Below are positions 8,158-17,131 of a stretch of DNA of 64,000 nucleotides, piece by piece. Both the position numbers and the translations under genes were made by a program. Origin of the DNA: Lachancea mirantina (taxonomy: Eukaryota; Ascomycota; Saccharomycetes; Saccharomycetales; Saccharomycetaceae); assembly GCA_900074745.1 (NCBI GenBank), contig LT598466.1, forward strand, positions 62,001 to 126,000, read 5' to 3'. The notes beneath the pieces are model-generated. The model ran no database searches. It was given only the letters and a program-made list of their open reading frames with translations, and had not been told where the DNA came from. Within the stretch, counting starts at the first letter, position 1; each line of letters opens with the position of its first letter.

Positions 8158-10113
8158 TTATGGCGCCGAGACGGCCGCTGGGTGTGGTTGTTCGGCGTTT
8201 TGAGCAGCGTCAATGGCGCGAGTGAAAACATCTTTCAGGATGACGGGGCCCTCGAGCCCAACGCTCACTCTCACAAGCAGCGTTTCCACGCCATATTTCA
8301 AAACTTCGTCCAGTTCTGAGTAATGTGCAAGTATTGTGTAAGGACATGCCAACGTAAAATTGGTACCCAATGATGGACCTTTGCACAACTCTAAATTGTC
8401 AAAAAATGCATGTGCTTGCGGCTCGTTGTAGAAGGTGAGCGACAAAAGACCTCCGTAACCGCCACTGGGGCACTTGACAGCATCGTAATGTTTTTTAGTC
8501 TCCGGAGACGTCTCGCTCGGATAGTAGATTTTTTTGAATAATTTGCCCTGCTGCGGCAGAAGTACTTGATTCAGTAAAAATTCTGTGTTTGCATTGATCT
8601 TCAGGGTTCTGCTGACGAAGTCTCGAGAGTTTCTTTCCAAATAGATGGCATCTTCGCACCATAGGAGATCCTCGCAAGAGCTGGTCATGAATTCCTGTGC
8701 AAATCCATATACGCGTGATCTGGGATTGAGTACTAAGGACCCAGCCATGACGTTGGAGTCACCGCTGAATATTTTAGTCAAAGAGGAACACACGATATCC
8801 GCGTAAGGTAGCACATCTATGTTAACAAATCCGCCTATAGTTTCATCAGCAACAATGAAAAATCCATACGCATCGGCCAATTCACGCAGTTCCCTTAAAT
8901 CACCCATCTTAAGCAATGGGTTCGATGGCGTTTCCAAAAAGACGGCCAGGATTTGTTCACCCGAATGCAGAATTTGCTTGAGCTCATTCATTGCCTCCAA
9001 ATCTCCTGTTCCTAAGAAATGAGTGTGATTGAATTTTCTCAGAATCGATAGTGTATCTGTGTATGGGAAACCGAAGAGTACCGTCTTTTTGTATGGAGGG
9101 CCATAACCAACGACTTGCGTGGAGCTGGAATGGGATGATGCATAGCCAGTTCCCTCTGCATTGCCGCTCTGTCTTCGAAATACTCGCCGGGAGTCCAGTG
9201 ACAACAAAAGTCTATGAGACGTGAATATCGACGCCATGCCGCTTGGAAAAAGAAAAACATCTTTTTCAGCGTCAATTTGAAGACCATCCGGCGTATGTGA
9301 TATCGACAGATCCTGAACGTCTTGCTCAATAGGTTCTGCAGGAACGGTGGATGAGTCTGCCGTCAAGGGAGTAGATCCTGCATTTGTTGATGTGGTTGAA
9401 CTGTCGCCGTTTCTGTCGGATTGATCGTTTTCGTCCACATCAACAACTTTTTGAGCTATTCTCTTCTTCACAAGAAGCTTTGCTTTGTCGCCGTAGGAGA
9501 AGTCCAGGTTCCTGCCAAACCGCTGTTCGATGTATTCTTCTTCATCTTTTTGTAATTCGGAATTTGTCGATTCGCTTTGCGCAGCAGAGTTGAGCCGCGA
9601 AAGATGAGTCTTGGGGGCATTTTTTTCCACCACCGAGAACTCTTGTAGAATGTATTCTGCCATGCGACTAGACGTAATTTCGCCGCTGTGCTGCCAATAT
9701 TGCTTGACGAGAGGCCAATTTTCCGGTGCGAAAAACAAAACGGCTATCTTACAAGCGTGCTTGTAAGTTCTTTCCTCCTCCGAAGCCGGTTCTGGTGTAG
9801 AAAGCTGCAAAATGCGAATACGAGATGTCTGTTCAGCTTTAATCTTCACATACTCCCGGCAGCGTTTGGCCACTTCGTAGCTTGGAAAAACGAGACATTT
9901 CTCGTCCAATTTGGCGTATTTCTCTGCTAGCACATCGCAAAGCTTCTGGATCGACTTGTGGATAAAGAATCTAGGATATCCAGTGGTCATTTTCTCCACA
10001 ACGCTTGGATCGCTTTCCTCGTATCCCACTGTATCCCTCCAAGTGGGTAAACACACTGAAACCGCATGTTTCGTATTCGGCGGAATCGACTCACCAACTC
10101 TGGTCGATATCAT
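8158..10113 (-). CDS. STR2: Cystathionine gamma-synthase-like PLP enzyme (STR2/YML082W)
   Basis: The protein has 651 residues, against 639 for Str2 (YJR130C) and 649 for YML082W, which are duplicates of each other. The C-terminal half is a Cys/Met-metabolism PLP fold: FPSGMASIF, the ETPSNPLL motif, VADETIGGF, and the Schiff-base lysine in SSLTKIFSGDSN at about residue 447. The long N-terminal extension is typical of this fungal subgroup. Str2 makes cystathionine from O-acetylhomoserine and cysteine in transsulfuration. MET2, which makes O-acetylhomoserine, lies about 12 kb away. The left neighbour ATP18 matches the YML082W locus and the right neighbour MNS1 matches the YJR130C locus, so this is the unduplicated ancestor of both. 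Whether it has Str2 activity is inferred. Confidence 0.88.
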   Translation of the reverse strand: MISTRVGESIPPNTKHAVSVCLPTWRDTVGYEESDPSVVEKMTTGYPRFFIHKSIQKLCDVLAEKYAKLDEKCLVFPSYEVAKRCREYVKIKAEQTSRIRILQLSTPEPASEEERTYKHACKIAVLFFAPENWPLVKQYWQHSGEITSSRMAEYILQEFSVVEKNAPKTHLSRLNSAAQSESTNSELQKDEEEYIEQRFGRNLDFSYGDKAKLLVKKRIAQKVVDVDENDQSDRNGDSSTTSTNAGSTPLTADSSTVPAEPIEQDVQDLSISHTPDGLQIDAEKDVFLFPSGMASIFTSHRLLLSLDSRRVFRRQSGNAEGTGYASSHSSSTQVVGYGPPYKKTVLFGFPYTDTLSILRKFNHTHFLGTGDLEAMNELKQILHSGEQILAVFLETPSNPLLKMGDLRELRELADAYGFFIVADETIGGFVNIDVLPYADIVCSSLTKIFSGDSNVMAGSLVLNPRSRVYGFAQEFMTSSCEDLLWCEDAIYLERNSRDFVSRTLKINANTEFLLNQVLLPQQGKLFKKIYYPSETSPETKKHYDAVKCPSGGYGGLLSLTFYNEPQAHAFFDNLELCKGPSLGTNFTLACPYTILAHYSELDEVLKYGVETLLVRVSVGLEGPVILKDVFTRAIDAAQNAEQPHPAAVSAP

Positions 10114-10376
10114 TTTGCTTTAACGGAGTCAAACTGATGATTTTTCCATATGAGAGCCTCTGTTCTTTCCACAGTTTTTCAGCCAAGAAATACTAAGTTC
10201 TTATAGCTAACCCTACAGACAGAGTTGACGAACATGACGAAATTCCCGTTAAGAGACAGAAACAAGAAGATTTTGATTAATTGGTGCAGAATTCACTCAT
10301 AACAATAATTGGCGGTTATTTGATACCAATCTCACGGGCTGTTACGATGATAAATTGAGTTACCAAGTTAAAAAAA

Positions 10377-10480
10377 CGTCACAGACAGGATTCGAACCTG
10401 CGCAGGTAAAACCCAATGCCTATCTAGCTTTCGAAATGTCGAATAGCAGGGCATCGCCTTAACCACTCGGCCACTGTAAC
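10377..10480 (-). tRNA. tRNA-Ser (anticodon GCU) with intron
   Basis: The gene is 104 nt long. The acceptor stem GTTACAG pairs with CTGTGAC, the D-arm is GCCGAGTGGTTAAGGC, a long variable arm is present as expected for serine, and the T-arm has GGTTCGAATCC. The anticodon stem ATGCC/GGCAT encloses loop CTGCTA...A, interrupted by an intron of about 22 nt after position 37, which gives anticodon GCT. A run of seven A on the plus strand (10370-10376) is the pol III terminator. An identical gene lies at 30087-30190. Confidence 0.96.
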
Positions 10481-11195
10481 GCTTCTTGGCGACGATGCTC
10501 GTCAAAGTATTACAGGAGGACACCTACTGAGAGAAGATTATCTGTTCAACTGCAAATAAGCGAGAACGTATCAATGGATCATAATTTGAGTGTTTTGGTT
10601 GCAGGTTTAATATATGCTAAAGATAGCATCACATTTGATCTGGAAGGTTCGTTTTAATGGGCTCATAAGCGTTCCCCCACTTTGTTTTACATGGCTTTAA
10701 GTTGACGGTGATATTTTCCAATTTAGTGACACTAGTCGAAACGCTGTCTCTGCTTGACGAGATTACAATCTAATTTGAAAGGGTTGAAACCGGATTTCGA
10801 GGAGTGATGAGAATAAGGTACGACAGCTAATGACATGAATGTCACTAATGGCTTAAGTATACCCCTCTATTCTTAAATTTCTTGCAGTGAGATGCATGGG
10901 ATCACTTATCACGTAGTGACGCTCAAATCGTTGAATATTAACTCGAAACGCTCAAGGCTTTCAAGGCGCAACATTGTCTCGCTAGAGCAGAGCATGAGTA
11001 AGTAAACCATGGTAAAATAACCACATCCTGCTTGGTTCGATTGAGAGAATCGGCCTGAGGGTGCGCACGCGAACGATGAAAAAATCACGTGACCTCTACC
11101 GAAATGAAGCTTGACTTCGTCATTTGACATTCGTAGCCGTAGCGGTGTAAAGCGCGAATTTATAGGAAACAGTGCACGCTAAAGAGCTCCCGACC
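10481..11195 (+). other. Intergenic region, MNS1 promoter
   Basis: This 715-bp gap holds no protein gene that I can support. A TCACGTGA palindrome (Cbf1-type E-box) at 11085-11092 lies about 105 bp before the MNS1 ATG. No LTR-like ends or tRNA remnants were recognised beside the tRNA gene. Confidence 0.4.
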
Positions 11196-12815
11196 ATGAT
11201 CTTCAAGGGTTTTCTTGGAGCTTTTATTGCTCTTGGGGCCTATTTGTACTTTAATTGGGCTATTTTTTCCCCCGAATTGAGTAAGAGCGCCCAAATTGAG
11301 CAGGTGTTCCTCGAATCATGGTTAGATTACAAGAATAATGCATGGGGTGCTGATGTATATGGCCCCATTTCACGTCAGAATTCGAACATATATGGGTCAG
11401 CTGATAAACCCTTGGGTTGGATCATTGTAGATACCATTGACACCCTGATGTTGATGCAAAATTCGACTCAGACGTTCGGAAAAGAATTTGATGAAGAACT
11501 ACAGGATGTAGAAAATTGGGTGGCCAATGTACTAGACTACGATATTGACGTTTATGTCTCGGTTTTTGAGACAACGATTCGGATGCTTGGAGGTCTTTTG
11601 TCTGCTCACTACCTCTCAAATGAGCTGAAAATCGGCAATTCAACTGTGTACCTGGAAAAGGCAATCGATCTCGCGGACCGTCTGATGCCAGCCTTCGAAA
11701 CACCTACCGGAATTCCTTATTCAAGCATTAATCTTCACACTGGTGAAGCTTTGAAAAATCATGTTGATGATGGTGCTTCCTCTACGGCGGAATTTACCAC
11801 TTTACAGCTGGAATTCAAGCACGTCAGCTTTCTCACCGGCGACAACAAGTACTGGCTAGCCGCCGAAAAAGTTTACAAGCCACTATATGAAGAAAATGAT
11901 CTCATAAGTTCTTTCCATGGCCTGGTCCCCATTTACACGTACCCCGATTCGGCTAAATTTAGAGGAACTAATATCAGGCTAGGTTCCAGAGGCGATTCCT
12001 TTTATGAATATCTGTTAAAGCAGTATTTGCAAACCAAGGAGCAGCTGTACTACGATTTATATCGAGAATCAATGGAGGGTGTCAAAAAATATCTGGTTTC
12101 CCACTCGCGCCCCAACAATCTCGTTTTCTTCGGGGAGAGAGAGCACGGCTTGTATAACTACCTTTCCCCAAAAATGGACCATTTGGTGTGTTTTATGGGC
12201 GGTCTTTTGGGCATGGGAGCCACCGAGGGTCACAGCATAGATGAAGCACGTCACATGCCATTTTGGGATACAAAGCGGGAAGAGGATTGGAACCTCGCGC
12301 AGGATTTGACTTTTACATGCTACCAGATGTACAACCAAACGCCGTCGGGCTTGGCGCCAGAGATCGTAGTATTTAATGCCAATAATGCCGGAAATACTCA
12401 AAATTTCTGGCAATCCGCACGTGGCGACTTCTTTGTAAAGCCCTTGGACAAGCACAATTTGCAAAGACCCGAGACAGTTGAGTCCATTATGTTTCTGTAC
12501 CATCTCACTGGACAAAACGACTATCGCACTCAAGGTTGGGAAATTTTTGAAGCCTTTCGCAAACATAGCTGCGTTGACTGTGGCACGAAAAACAGAAGAT
12601 ATACGTCGCTTGCTGACGGGATCAATGTCCCAACCCAAAAATCGGATAACTTAGAGAGTTTTTGGCTGGCTGAGACGCTAAAGTACATTTATCTGTTGTT
12701 TCAAGACAACGTCGATCTGACTAGTGTGGTTTTCAATACCGAAGCGCACCTGCTTCCAGTTCTCACCGCGAAAGATTTGGCCGCTGCAAACTTAAAAACT
12801 GGCTGGGAAATCTAG
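11196..12815 (+). CDS. MNS1: MNS1, ER alpha-1,2-mannosidase I
   Basis: The protein has 539 residues, against 549 for S. cerevisiae Mns1 (YJR131W). The ATG at 11196 was chosen because the open frame upstream of it begins with GTG. Residues 5-22 form a type II signal anchor (GFLGAFIALGAYLYFNW). The glycosyl hydrolase family 47 catalytic domain follows, with KPLGWIIVDTIDTLMLM, FETTIRMLGGLLSAHYL, DHLVCFMGG, RPETVES and the C-terminal TEAHLL. Mns1 removes one mannose from Man9GlcNAc2 on glycoproteins in the ER, which times their entry into degradation. The next gene in this block, NMD5 (YJR132W), is separated from it here by the YHR191C-YHR195W block. Confidence 0.96.
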   Translation: MIFKGFLGAFIALGAYLYFNWAIFSPELSKSAQIEQVFLESWLDYKNNAWGADVYGPISRQNSNIYGSADKPLGWIIVDTIDTLMLMQNSTQTFGKEFDEELQDVENWVANVLDYDIDVYVSVFETTIRMLGGLLSAHYLSNELKIGNSTVYLEKAIDLADRLMPAFETPTGIPYSSINLHTGEALKNHVDDGASSTAEFTTLQLEFKHVSFLTGDNKYWLAAEKVYKPLYEENDLISSFHGLVPIYTYPDSAKFRGTNIRLGSRGDSFYEYLLKQYLQTKEQLYYDLYRESMEGVKKYLVSHSRPNNLVFFGEREHGLYNYLSPKMDHLVCFMGGLLGMGATEGHSIDEARHMPFWDTKREEDWNLAQDLTFTCYQMYNQTPSGLAPEIVVFNANNAGNTQNFWQSARGDFFVKPLDKHNLQRPETVESIMFLYHLTGQNDYRTQGWEIFEAFRKHSCVDCGTKNRRYTSLADGINVPTQKSDNLESFWLAETLKYIYLLFQDNVDLTSVVFNTEAHLLPVLTAKDLAAANLKTGWEI

Positions 12816-12818
12816 TAG

Positions 12819-13214
12819 TCACATTATGGGCAATGGTCTATCCTTAAATATTATTTTAAATTGAATAATATCCTCCAACTCGACCGTGGTGGAGTCTTGG
12901 TTAAATTTCAATAGTCCCAATGGAGTTTCGAGCTTCATAATTGATCCTAACAGCCTTTGTTTCTCGCCAATGTACAAGGTTGCTTTCTTATAATCTGCTT
13001 CGATAATTAATCTACCGAACCGAACTATCTGGTCGTCTTGATATTTTGAAAAGATTCTCTGGGGATCGTAGCGTGGGCTTTCAGCTGGAAAATCAAGATC
13101 GCCTTGAATCTCTAACAACATGTTACCAAACGGCGTGGTGATTGACACTGGCCGTTCCAAATCGTTTTTTAGCACTCGTCTTATCTGCGACGTGGACAGC
13201 TCAACAGAGGGCAT
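12819..13214 (-). CDS. CTF8: CTF8, alternative clamp-loader subunit
   Basis: The protein has 131 residues, against 133 for Ctf8 (YHR191C). Conserved features are the start MPSVE, ITTPFGNMLLEIQGDLDFP, the GEKQRLLGSIMKLETPLG block and the terminal IIFKDRPLPIM, the last matching yeast Ctf8 almost exactly. Ctf8 joins Dcc1 and Ctf18 in the Ctf18-RFC complex, which loads PCNA and supports sister-chromatid cohesion. The stop codon lies only 3 bp from the MNS1 stop on the opposite strand, so the two 3' ends must overlap. Confidence 0.96.
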   Translation of the reverse strand: MPSVELSTSQIRRVLKNDLERPVSITTPFGNMLLEIQGDLDFPAESPRYDPQRIFSKYQDDQIVRFGRLIIEADYKKATLYIGEKQRLLGSIMKLETPLGLLKFNQDSTTVELEDIIQFKIIFKDRPLPIM

Positions 13215-13348
13215 TTACCTGCAGTCTTGACCTTTACACAATTATTTCGATTAAGTTTGACAGTTGCTCGTGAAGAAATTTCTTGAACTTGTATAGTAGT
13301 GACCGCTTAACTTAAGGGTAGAGATCTTAAAGAGCCGATTGTAAGAGA

Positions 13349-14155
13349 ATGCTAACCAGAGTGAGGCACCTATTTCGTCCAGAAACCCAGGAATCGCTTA
13401 TTAAAAAGTATACCAGGGACCTTTCGACCATCACGTCTCAGATTCATAGCCTCGATAAAACGTTGAAAAAGAAGGATGTGACCCAAGCCAAATGGCAGCG
13501 AAACTTCAATATTTACGGATCATCTCTGTTGATCGCTTTGACAGCCGTACTTTACACATTTTTTAAGACGAAGGCAGCCTTGTGGCTTGTTGTGGCAGCT
13601 AGTTTTGCTGCGTTCATAGCTCTCAAGGTGTGCATTAAGAAATGGTTCAACTTCTCAGCTCAACGAACGAGCTTGAAAATGGACAAACTTAAGGCAGAAC
13701 ATCAAGAAAAGCTAGAGGCGCTGAAACAGAAGACGCATTTTTATTCGACAAATTCTCTAATTCAAAGATTCTCATCTGGTGAATATCAGGCGGAAGATGC
13801 GATAACGCTAATGGACGAAGAAATGAAAAAGAAGCATGAAGAACTGGGCCAGCTACAAGAAGAGCTTCGAAACCTCAAGCACCAGGAAGATACGCAGGAG
13901 TCTCAGGCCAAGAGAGAAAAATGGTTTGACAAGATGTTAGGCGTGCTCTCGGGCGGTGACGCAGTCAATGCTCAAATAAGGCCCATAATATGCCAGAAAT
14001 GTGGGAAACATGCGGGTTCGTACATGCTGCCAGGAATGCCTCTACAGTATGTATGTCCGTTGTGTGGATGGGAATTGAAGAGCGAATCTGCGGATAGTGT
14101 CAAGGTGGGGGACGAAAAAAAATCGGATTCGACGCTAAGTAAAGAGCCTATCTAG
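13349..14155 (+). CDS. LNP1: LNP1, lunapark ER-junction protein
   Basis: The protein has 268 residues, against 278 for Lnp1 (YHR192W). It has a short N-terminal coiled region, two adjacent membrane segments at about 51-67 and 74-92 that form the lunapark hairpin, and a long coiled coil (about 110-190). A four-cysteine zinc finger follows (CQKC at about 215, CPLC at about 236-239). Lnp1 sits at three-way junctions of tubular ER and acts with Sey1 and reticulons. It is divergent from CTF8, with 134 bp between the starts. Confidence 0.95.
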   Translation: MLTRVRHLFRPETQESLIKKYTRDLSTITSQIHSLDKTLKKKDVTQAKWQRNFNIYGSSLLIALTAVLYTFFKTKAALWLVVAASFAAFIALKVCIKKWFNFSAQRTSLKMDKLKAEHQEKLEALKQKTHFYSTNSLIQRFSSGEYQAEDAITLMDEEMKKKHEELGQLQEELRNLKHQEDTQESQAKREKWFDKMLGVLSGGDAVNAQIRPIICQKCGKHAGSYMLPGMPLQYVCPLCGWELKSESADSVKVGDEKKSDSTLSKEPI

Positions 14156-14164
14156 TCTAAATGC

Positions 14165-14716
14165 TTAGGACAACGACATAATGGCGTTGACGATGTCAGA
14201 GTTGTGGTCACGCAAAGCCTTGGCTGCTTTGTCTCTAGAGACGTTAGCCTGCTGCATGACAAGCTCAATGTCTTCACCGCTCAAACCGGATTCGTCGACT
14301 GGGCCAGAGGTCTCTTCAACGGCCTCTTTGCCAGCACTCTGTTCAGCGGCAGCGACCATGTCGGCCTGAATGGATTGAGGGTCCTTGGAGATGGTCTCGA
14401 CAGGGTTCTTACCTAGAGCCTCGGCAGCACCAGTGGTTTGTAGACCTGGGCCAGCCAATTGAGCTTCTTGTTGAGCTTTTGCTAGTCTCTGCGTGAAGTC
14501 GTCGACCTTTGGCTCGCCGAAAACAACGAAGTTGCCGCCGGCAGTTCTGTAAACTTCTGGCTTCTCAATAGCGTAGATTTGGTTGTTCTTCTTTCTGAAA
14601 GTAACACGGGCAATGCCAGGGATCTGCTTTAGACCTAGCTTTCCGATCAGCTCTCTAGCCTTCTTCTCGTTCTTGTTGAAAATGGACACGTTGGAGTTCT
14701 CTTCAATAGTAGACAT
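14165..14716 (-). CDS. EGD2: EGD2, nascent polypeptide-associated complex alpha subunit
   Basis: The protein has 183 residues, against 174 for Egd2 (YHR193C). A NAC domain covers about residues 15-85 (ARELIGKLGLKQIPGIARVTFRKKN, then FVVFGEPKVDDF). A UBA domain at about 147-183 ends the protein (LSGEDIELVMQQANVSRDKAAKALRDHNSDIVNAIMSLS, given here only as its location). Egd2 pairs with Egd1 or Btt1 at the ribosome exit tunnel and shields nascent chains. Its 3' end is 9 bp from the LNP1 stop in convergent orientation. Codons look highly biased, as expected for an abundant protein. Confidence 0.96.
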   Translation of the reverse strand: MSTIEENSNVSIFNKNEKKARELIGKLGLKQIPGIARVTFRKKNNQIYAIEKPEVYRTAGGNFVVFGEPKVDDFTQRLAKAQQEAQLAGPGLQTTGAAEALGKNPVETISKDPQSIQADMVAAAEQSAGKEAVEETSGPVDESGLSGEDIELVMQQANVSRDKAAKALRDHNSDIVNAIMSLS

Positions 14717-14861
14717 GGTTGATTCGGGGGAATTGTTTGATTTACAACGCAGTGTATACTTTCTTGGGTTGAACTACTTCCAATTGCACATAGCGTCTTA
14801 CTGATTTTCTGAAAAATTTTTACCGTCACCGGTGACGCTCAGGATGTTTTTCCCAAAAAGA

Positions 14862-14952
14862 TGCGAATTCTGTGGATCGAACACAGGACCTCCAGATGAC
14901 AACGACCGAAGTTAACTTCAGTCTGGCGCTCTCCCAACTGAGCTAAATCCGC
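14862..14952 (-). tRNA. tRNA-Phe (anticodon GAA) with intron
   Basis: The gene is 91 nt long, with an intron of about 18 nt after the anticodon region. The acceptor GCGGATT, D-arm GCTCAGTTGGGAGAGC, anticodon stem CCAGA/TCTGG with loop CTGAAG...A, and T-arm CTGTGTTCGATCCACAG match S. cerevisiae tRNA-Phe. The intron shares the ACTTCGGTC segment of the yeast intron, which pairs with the anticodon. A T5 run on the minus strand (14855-14859) is the likely terminator. Confidence 0.97.
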
Positions 14953-15276
14953 AAACTTGGGAGAATTGATGGCGAATTGGTGGTAGGAGGACGGATCACC
15001 GTGGTCAATGGGCTTGCTGTGCGTCCTATAGCTAGCACTATCGCTAGCGTGGACTGAAATGACTTGATGATCATGCTGTGGATTGAACAACCAGGTTTGA
15101 TACATACCTGGTTAAGGGTTTCCGTCTGGTAATGAACAAATTTACCGCGTCTCAATGCTGTCTTTAATTTCTCTACTACTGTCTTGCAGAAAATTATTGT
15201 AGTTCTTGCAGGTTAAAATCGCAGGGAAACGGCAAGAACGAGAAACGAGGGTGCTAAGGGTGGAAAATCTGGCTTG
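14953..15276 (+). other. Intergenic gap upstream of MDM31
   Basis: This 324-bp gap separates tRNA-Phe from MDM31. It contains an 8-bp inverted repeat (AACCAGGT at 15089-15096 and ACCTGGTT at 15106-15113), which is short enough to be chance. No further gene is seen. Confidence 0.4.
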
Positions 15277-17007
15277 ATGAGAAAGCTTCTTCCGGCTCGA
15301 TCCCTCAAACTTGCATGTGACCATGTATTCCTCGTCGAAGGTCCTCATCGTGTTCGATCTACAATCCTGTTATCCGCTTTTAGAGGGCTATCGACACATC
15401 GAAGGTATTTTAATCGAACGTACTCTAAAGGAAAAGCCCCACAACCGAACCGCCCGGCGGCCCTCGACCGCACGGGTACAGCACATAAATTCATCACTGA
15501 ACGAGATAGGTCACTTTTGAAAGCAAATAGTTTGTTAGAAAGGGCCAAGATTAATCTAAAATGGGCTCTAAAGCGTTCCACGCGACCCTTCAATACCGAC
15601 GACATCAGCGCGTTCGTTTCGTGGGTTTTAGTCAGCAATGTATTGCTGATTCTACTGGGAACCACGACGTTTGCGTCCCTAGTCATCTACTGCATGAATA
15701 CCGTGTTTGCACAAGAATACGTAGCTACCCAGGTGGGCAACTTTCTCACTCAAAACAGTGCTCTGTCGGTTGTTTTCGAAAGCGCTATTGTTCCTGACTG
15801 GTCATCCCGCAAGATCTCCTTCAACAAAGTTTTCGTATCTAAACGACCCAAGAACTCGCCCAGTTTCACGAAGGGTTCGCAGGAAGACGCCGTCGAACGC
15901 GCAAAGCTGGCGGTTAGCGAACGCATTTTAGTCAGCCGCGAAGATTTCGATGATGGTAACTATACACAGTTCGACTTAACCATGGATCAGGTGGAAATCT
16001 CTCTAAACTTTCGCAAGTGGTTTAATGGAAAGGGCATTCTCGATGAGGTGACCATCAATGGGATTCGTGGTGTCGTCGATAGAACCCACGTCGTGTGGAA
16101 AGAAAATGACAATCCTTGCAATTACTTAAACGTGCATCAACCGGGCGATTTTGAGATCGCCAAGTTTAAAATGAACGATGTGTTATTCACGCTGTACCAA
16201 CCGCAAGGATTTAGGCCATTCCAGGTTAGCATTTTCAATTGCGAATTACCGCAACTCAGAAAACACTGGCTATTCTTTGACTTCCTTAATGCTTACAGTA
16301 TCAGCGGCGCTTACGACAATGCCCTGTTTTCTATTCACAAAAAGTATAAGGTTGACCAAGACGATCAGAAGTCACCGTGGAAAAAGGTAACCCGAATGCG
16401 GGTCGACAATCTCAACGTGGACCACTTAAATGCTGGCATCGAAGGTCCATTTGGTTGGATTACGGAAGGCCAGGTCGATATGATAGGTGATGTTCTGCTG
16501 CCCGACAAAGAACCGAATCCATATCAACTCACAGAAATCTTCTCCGCCATTGGTACTCGCCTAGTAAAAGAAGCAAGGCGACACTCCGCCATTCTCTTGC
16601 CAGAACCGTTTCAACTGCCACAACAGAAAAGCATAGACCCCCAGCAATATTTCATGATGGATTTCTTTCTCAGATTGCACAACGTCAAAGCTGAGGTTCC
16701 GCTATTTTCCGACGATCTCAGCTATATAAACAGCGCCCTGATCAGACCTATTGTGGGCTATATTAACTCCAAGAGGACCTACATTCCAATAAAGTGCCAC
16801 GTGGTCAAATCGATGTCCGACTTCGAAGGTTCATGGACTATTTACGATTCTTTACTCATGGAGGATCTCAGCGCCGAGGTTTACGATGCTTTCGCAAACT
16901 ACGTAGCTGATGAAAACCGGAAAAGCTTACGACTGAAGCGCATTGGCTTCTGGTCTCTCCAGGCAATAGTACAGTTGATTCTGATAAGCTTGGGTTCTAT
17001 AGCTTGA
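15277..17007 (+). CDS. MDM31: MDM31, mitochondrial inner-membrane protein
   Basis: The protein has 576 residues, against 579 for Mdm31 (YHR194W). The start is the ATG at 15277, just after a non-ATG codon in the open frame. The N-terminus is basic and hydroxylated (MRKLLPARSLKLA), as for a mitochondrial presequence. A membrane segment lies at about 112-137 (FVSWVLVSNVLLILLGTTTF region) and a second near the C-terminus (about 560-575). Mdm31 and Mdm32 are needed for mitochondrial shape, inheritance and cardiolipin homeostasis. The middle of the protein resembles lipid-transfer-type beta-rich folds, which is inference. It is followed by NVJ1 on the same strand, as in S. cerevisiae. Confidence 0.94.
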   Translation: MRKLLPARSLKLACDHVFLVEGPHRVRSTILLSAFRGLSTHRRYFNRTYSKGKAPQPNRPAALDRTGTAHKFITERDRSLLKANSLLERAKINLKWALKRSTRPFNTDDISAFVSWVLVSNVLLILLGTTTFASLVIYCMNTVFAQEYVATQVGNFLTQNSALSVVFESAIVPDWSSRKISFNKVFVSKRPKNSPSFTKGSQEDAVERAKLAVSERILVSREDFDDGNYTQFDLTMDQVEISLNFRKWFNGKGILDEVTINGIRGVVDRTHVVWKENDNPCNYLNVHQPGDFEIAKFKMNDVLFTLYQPQGFRPFQVSIFNCELPQLRKHWLFFDFLNAYSISGAYDNALFSIHKKYKVDQDDQKSPWKKVTRMRVDNLNVDHLNAGIEGPFGWITEGQVDMIGDVLLPDKEPNPYQLTEIFSAIGTRLVKEARRHSAILLPEPFQLPQQKSIDPQQYFMMDFFLRLHNVKAEVPLFSDDLSYINSALIRPIVGYINSKRTYIPIKCHVVKSMSDFEGSWTIYDSLLMEDLSAEVYDAFANYVADENRKSLRLKRIGFWSLQAIVQLILISLGSIA

Positions 17008-17131
17008 TAGTCATGTATATACTTTTAAGGTGCCCATCTCGTTTGATATTACCCTTGGGAACGATTTATTGAGCGTTATCAATATAAGGTACAATCTCGC
17101 GCACAAGAAACCGCTTCAAGCGCAAAAGTAT

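Noticed and set aside
10481-11195. LTR or retrotransposon remnants beside the tRNA genes
   Set aside because: Ty-type LTRs often sit near tRNA genes, but no TG...CA-bounded repeat, duplicated flank or coding remnant was recognised near any of the six tRNA genes.
15089-15113. AACCAGGT/ACCTGGTT inverted repeat downstream of tRNA-Phe as a transposon remnant
   Set aside because: An 8-bp inverted repeat with a short loop is expected several times by chance in 64 kb, and no duplication or second end was found.
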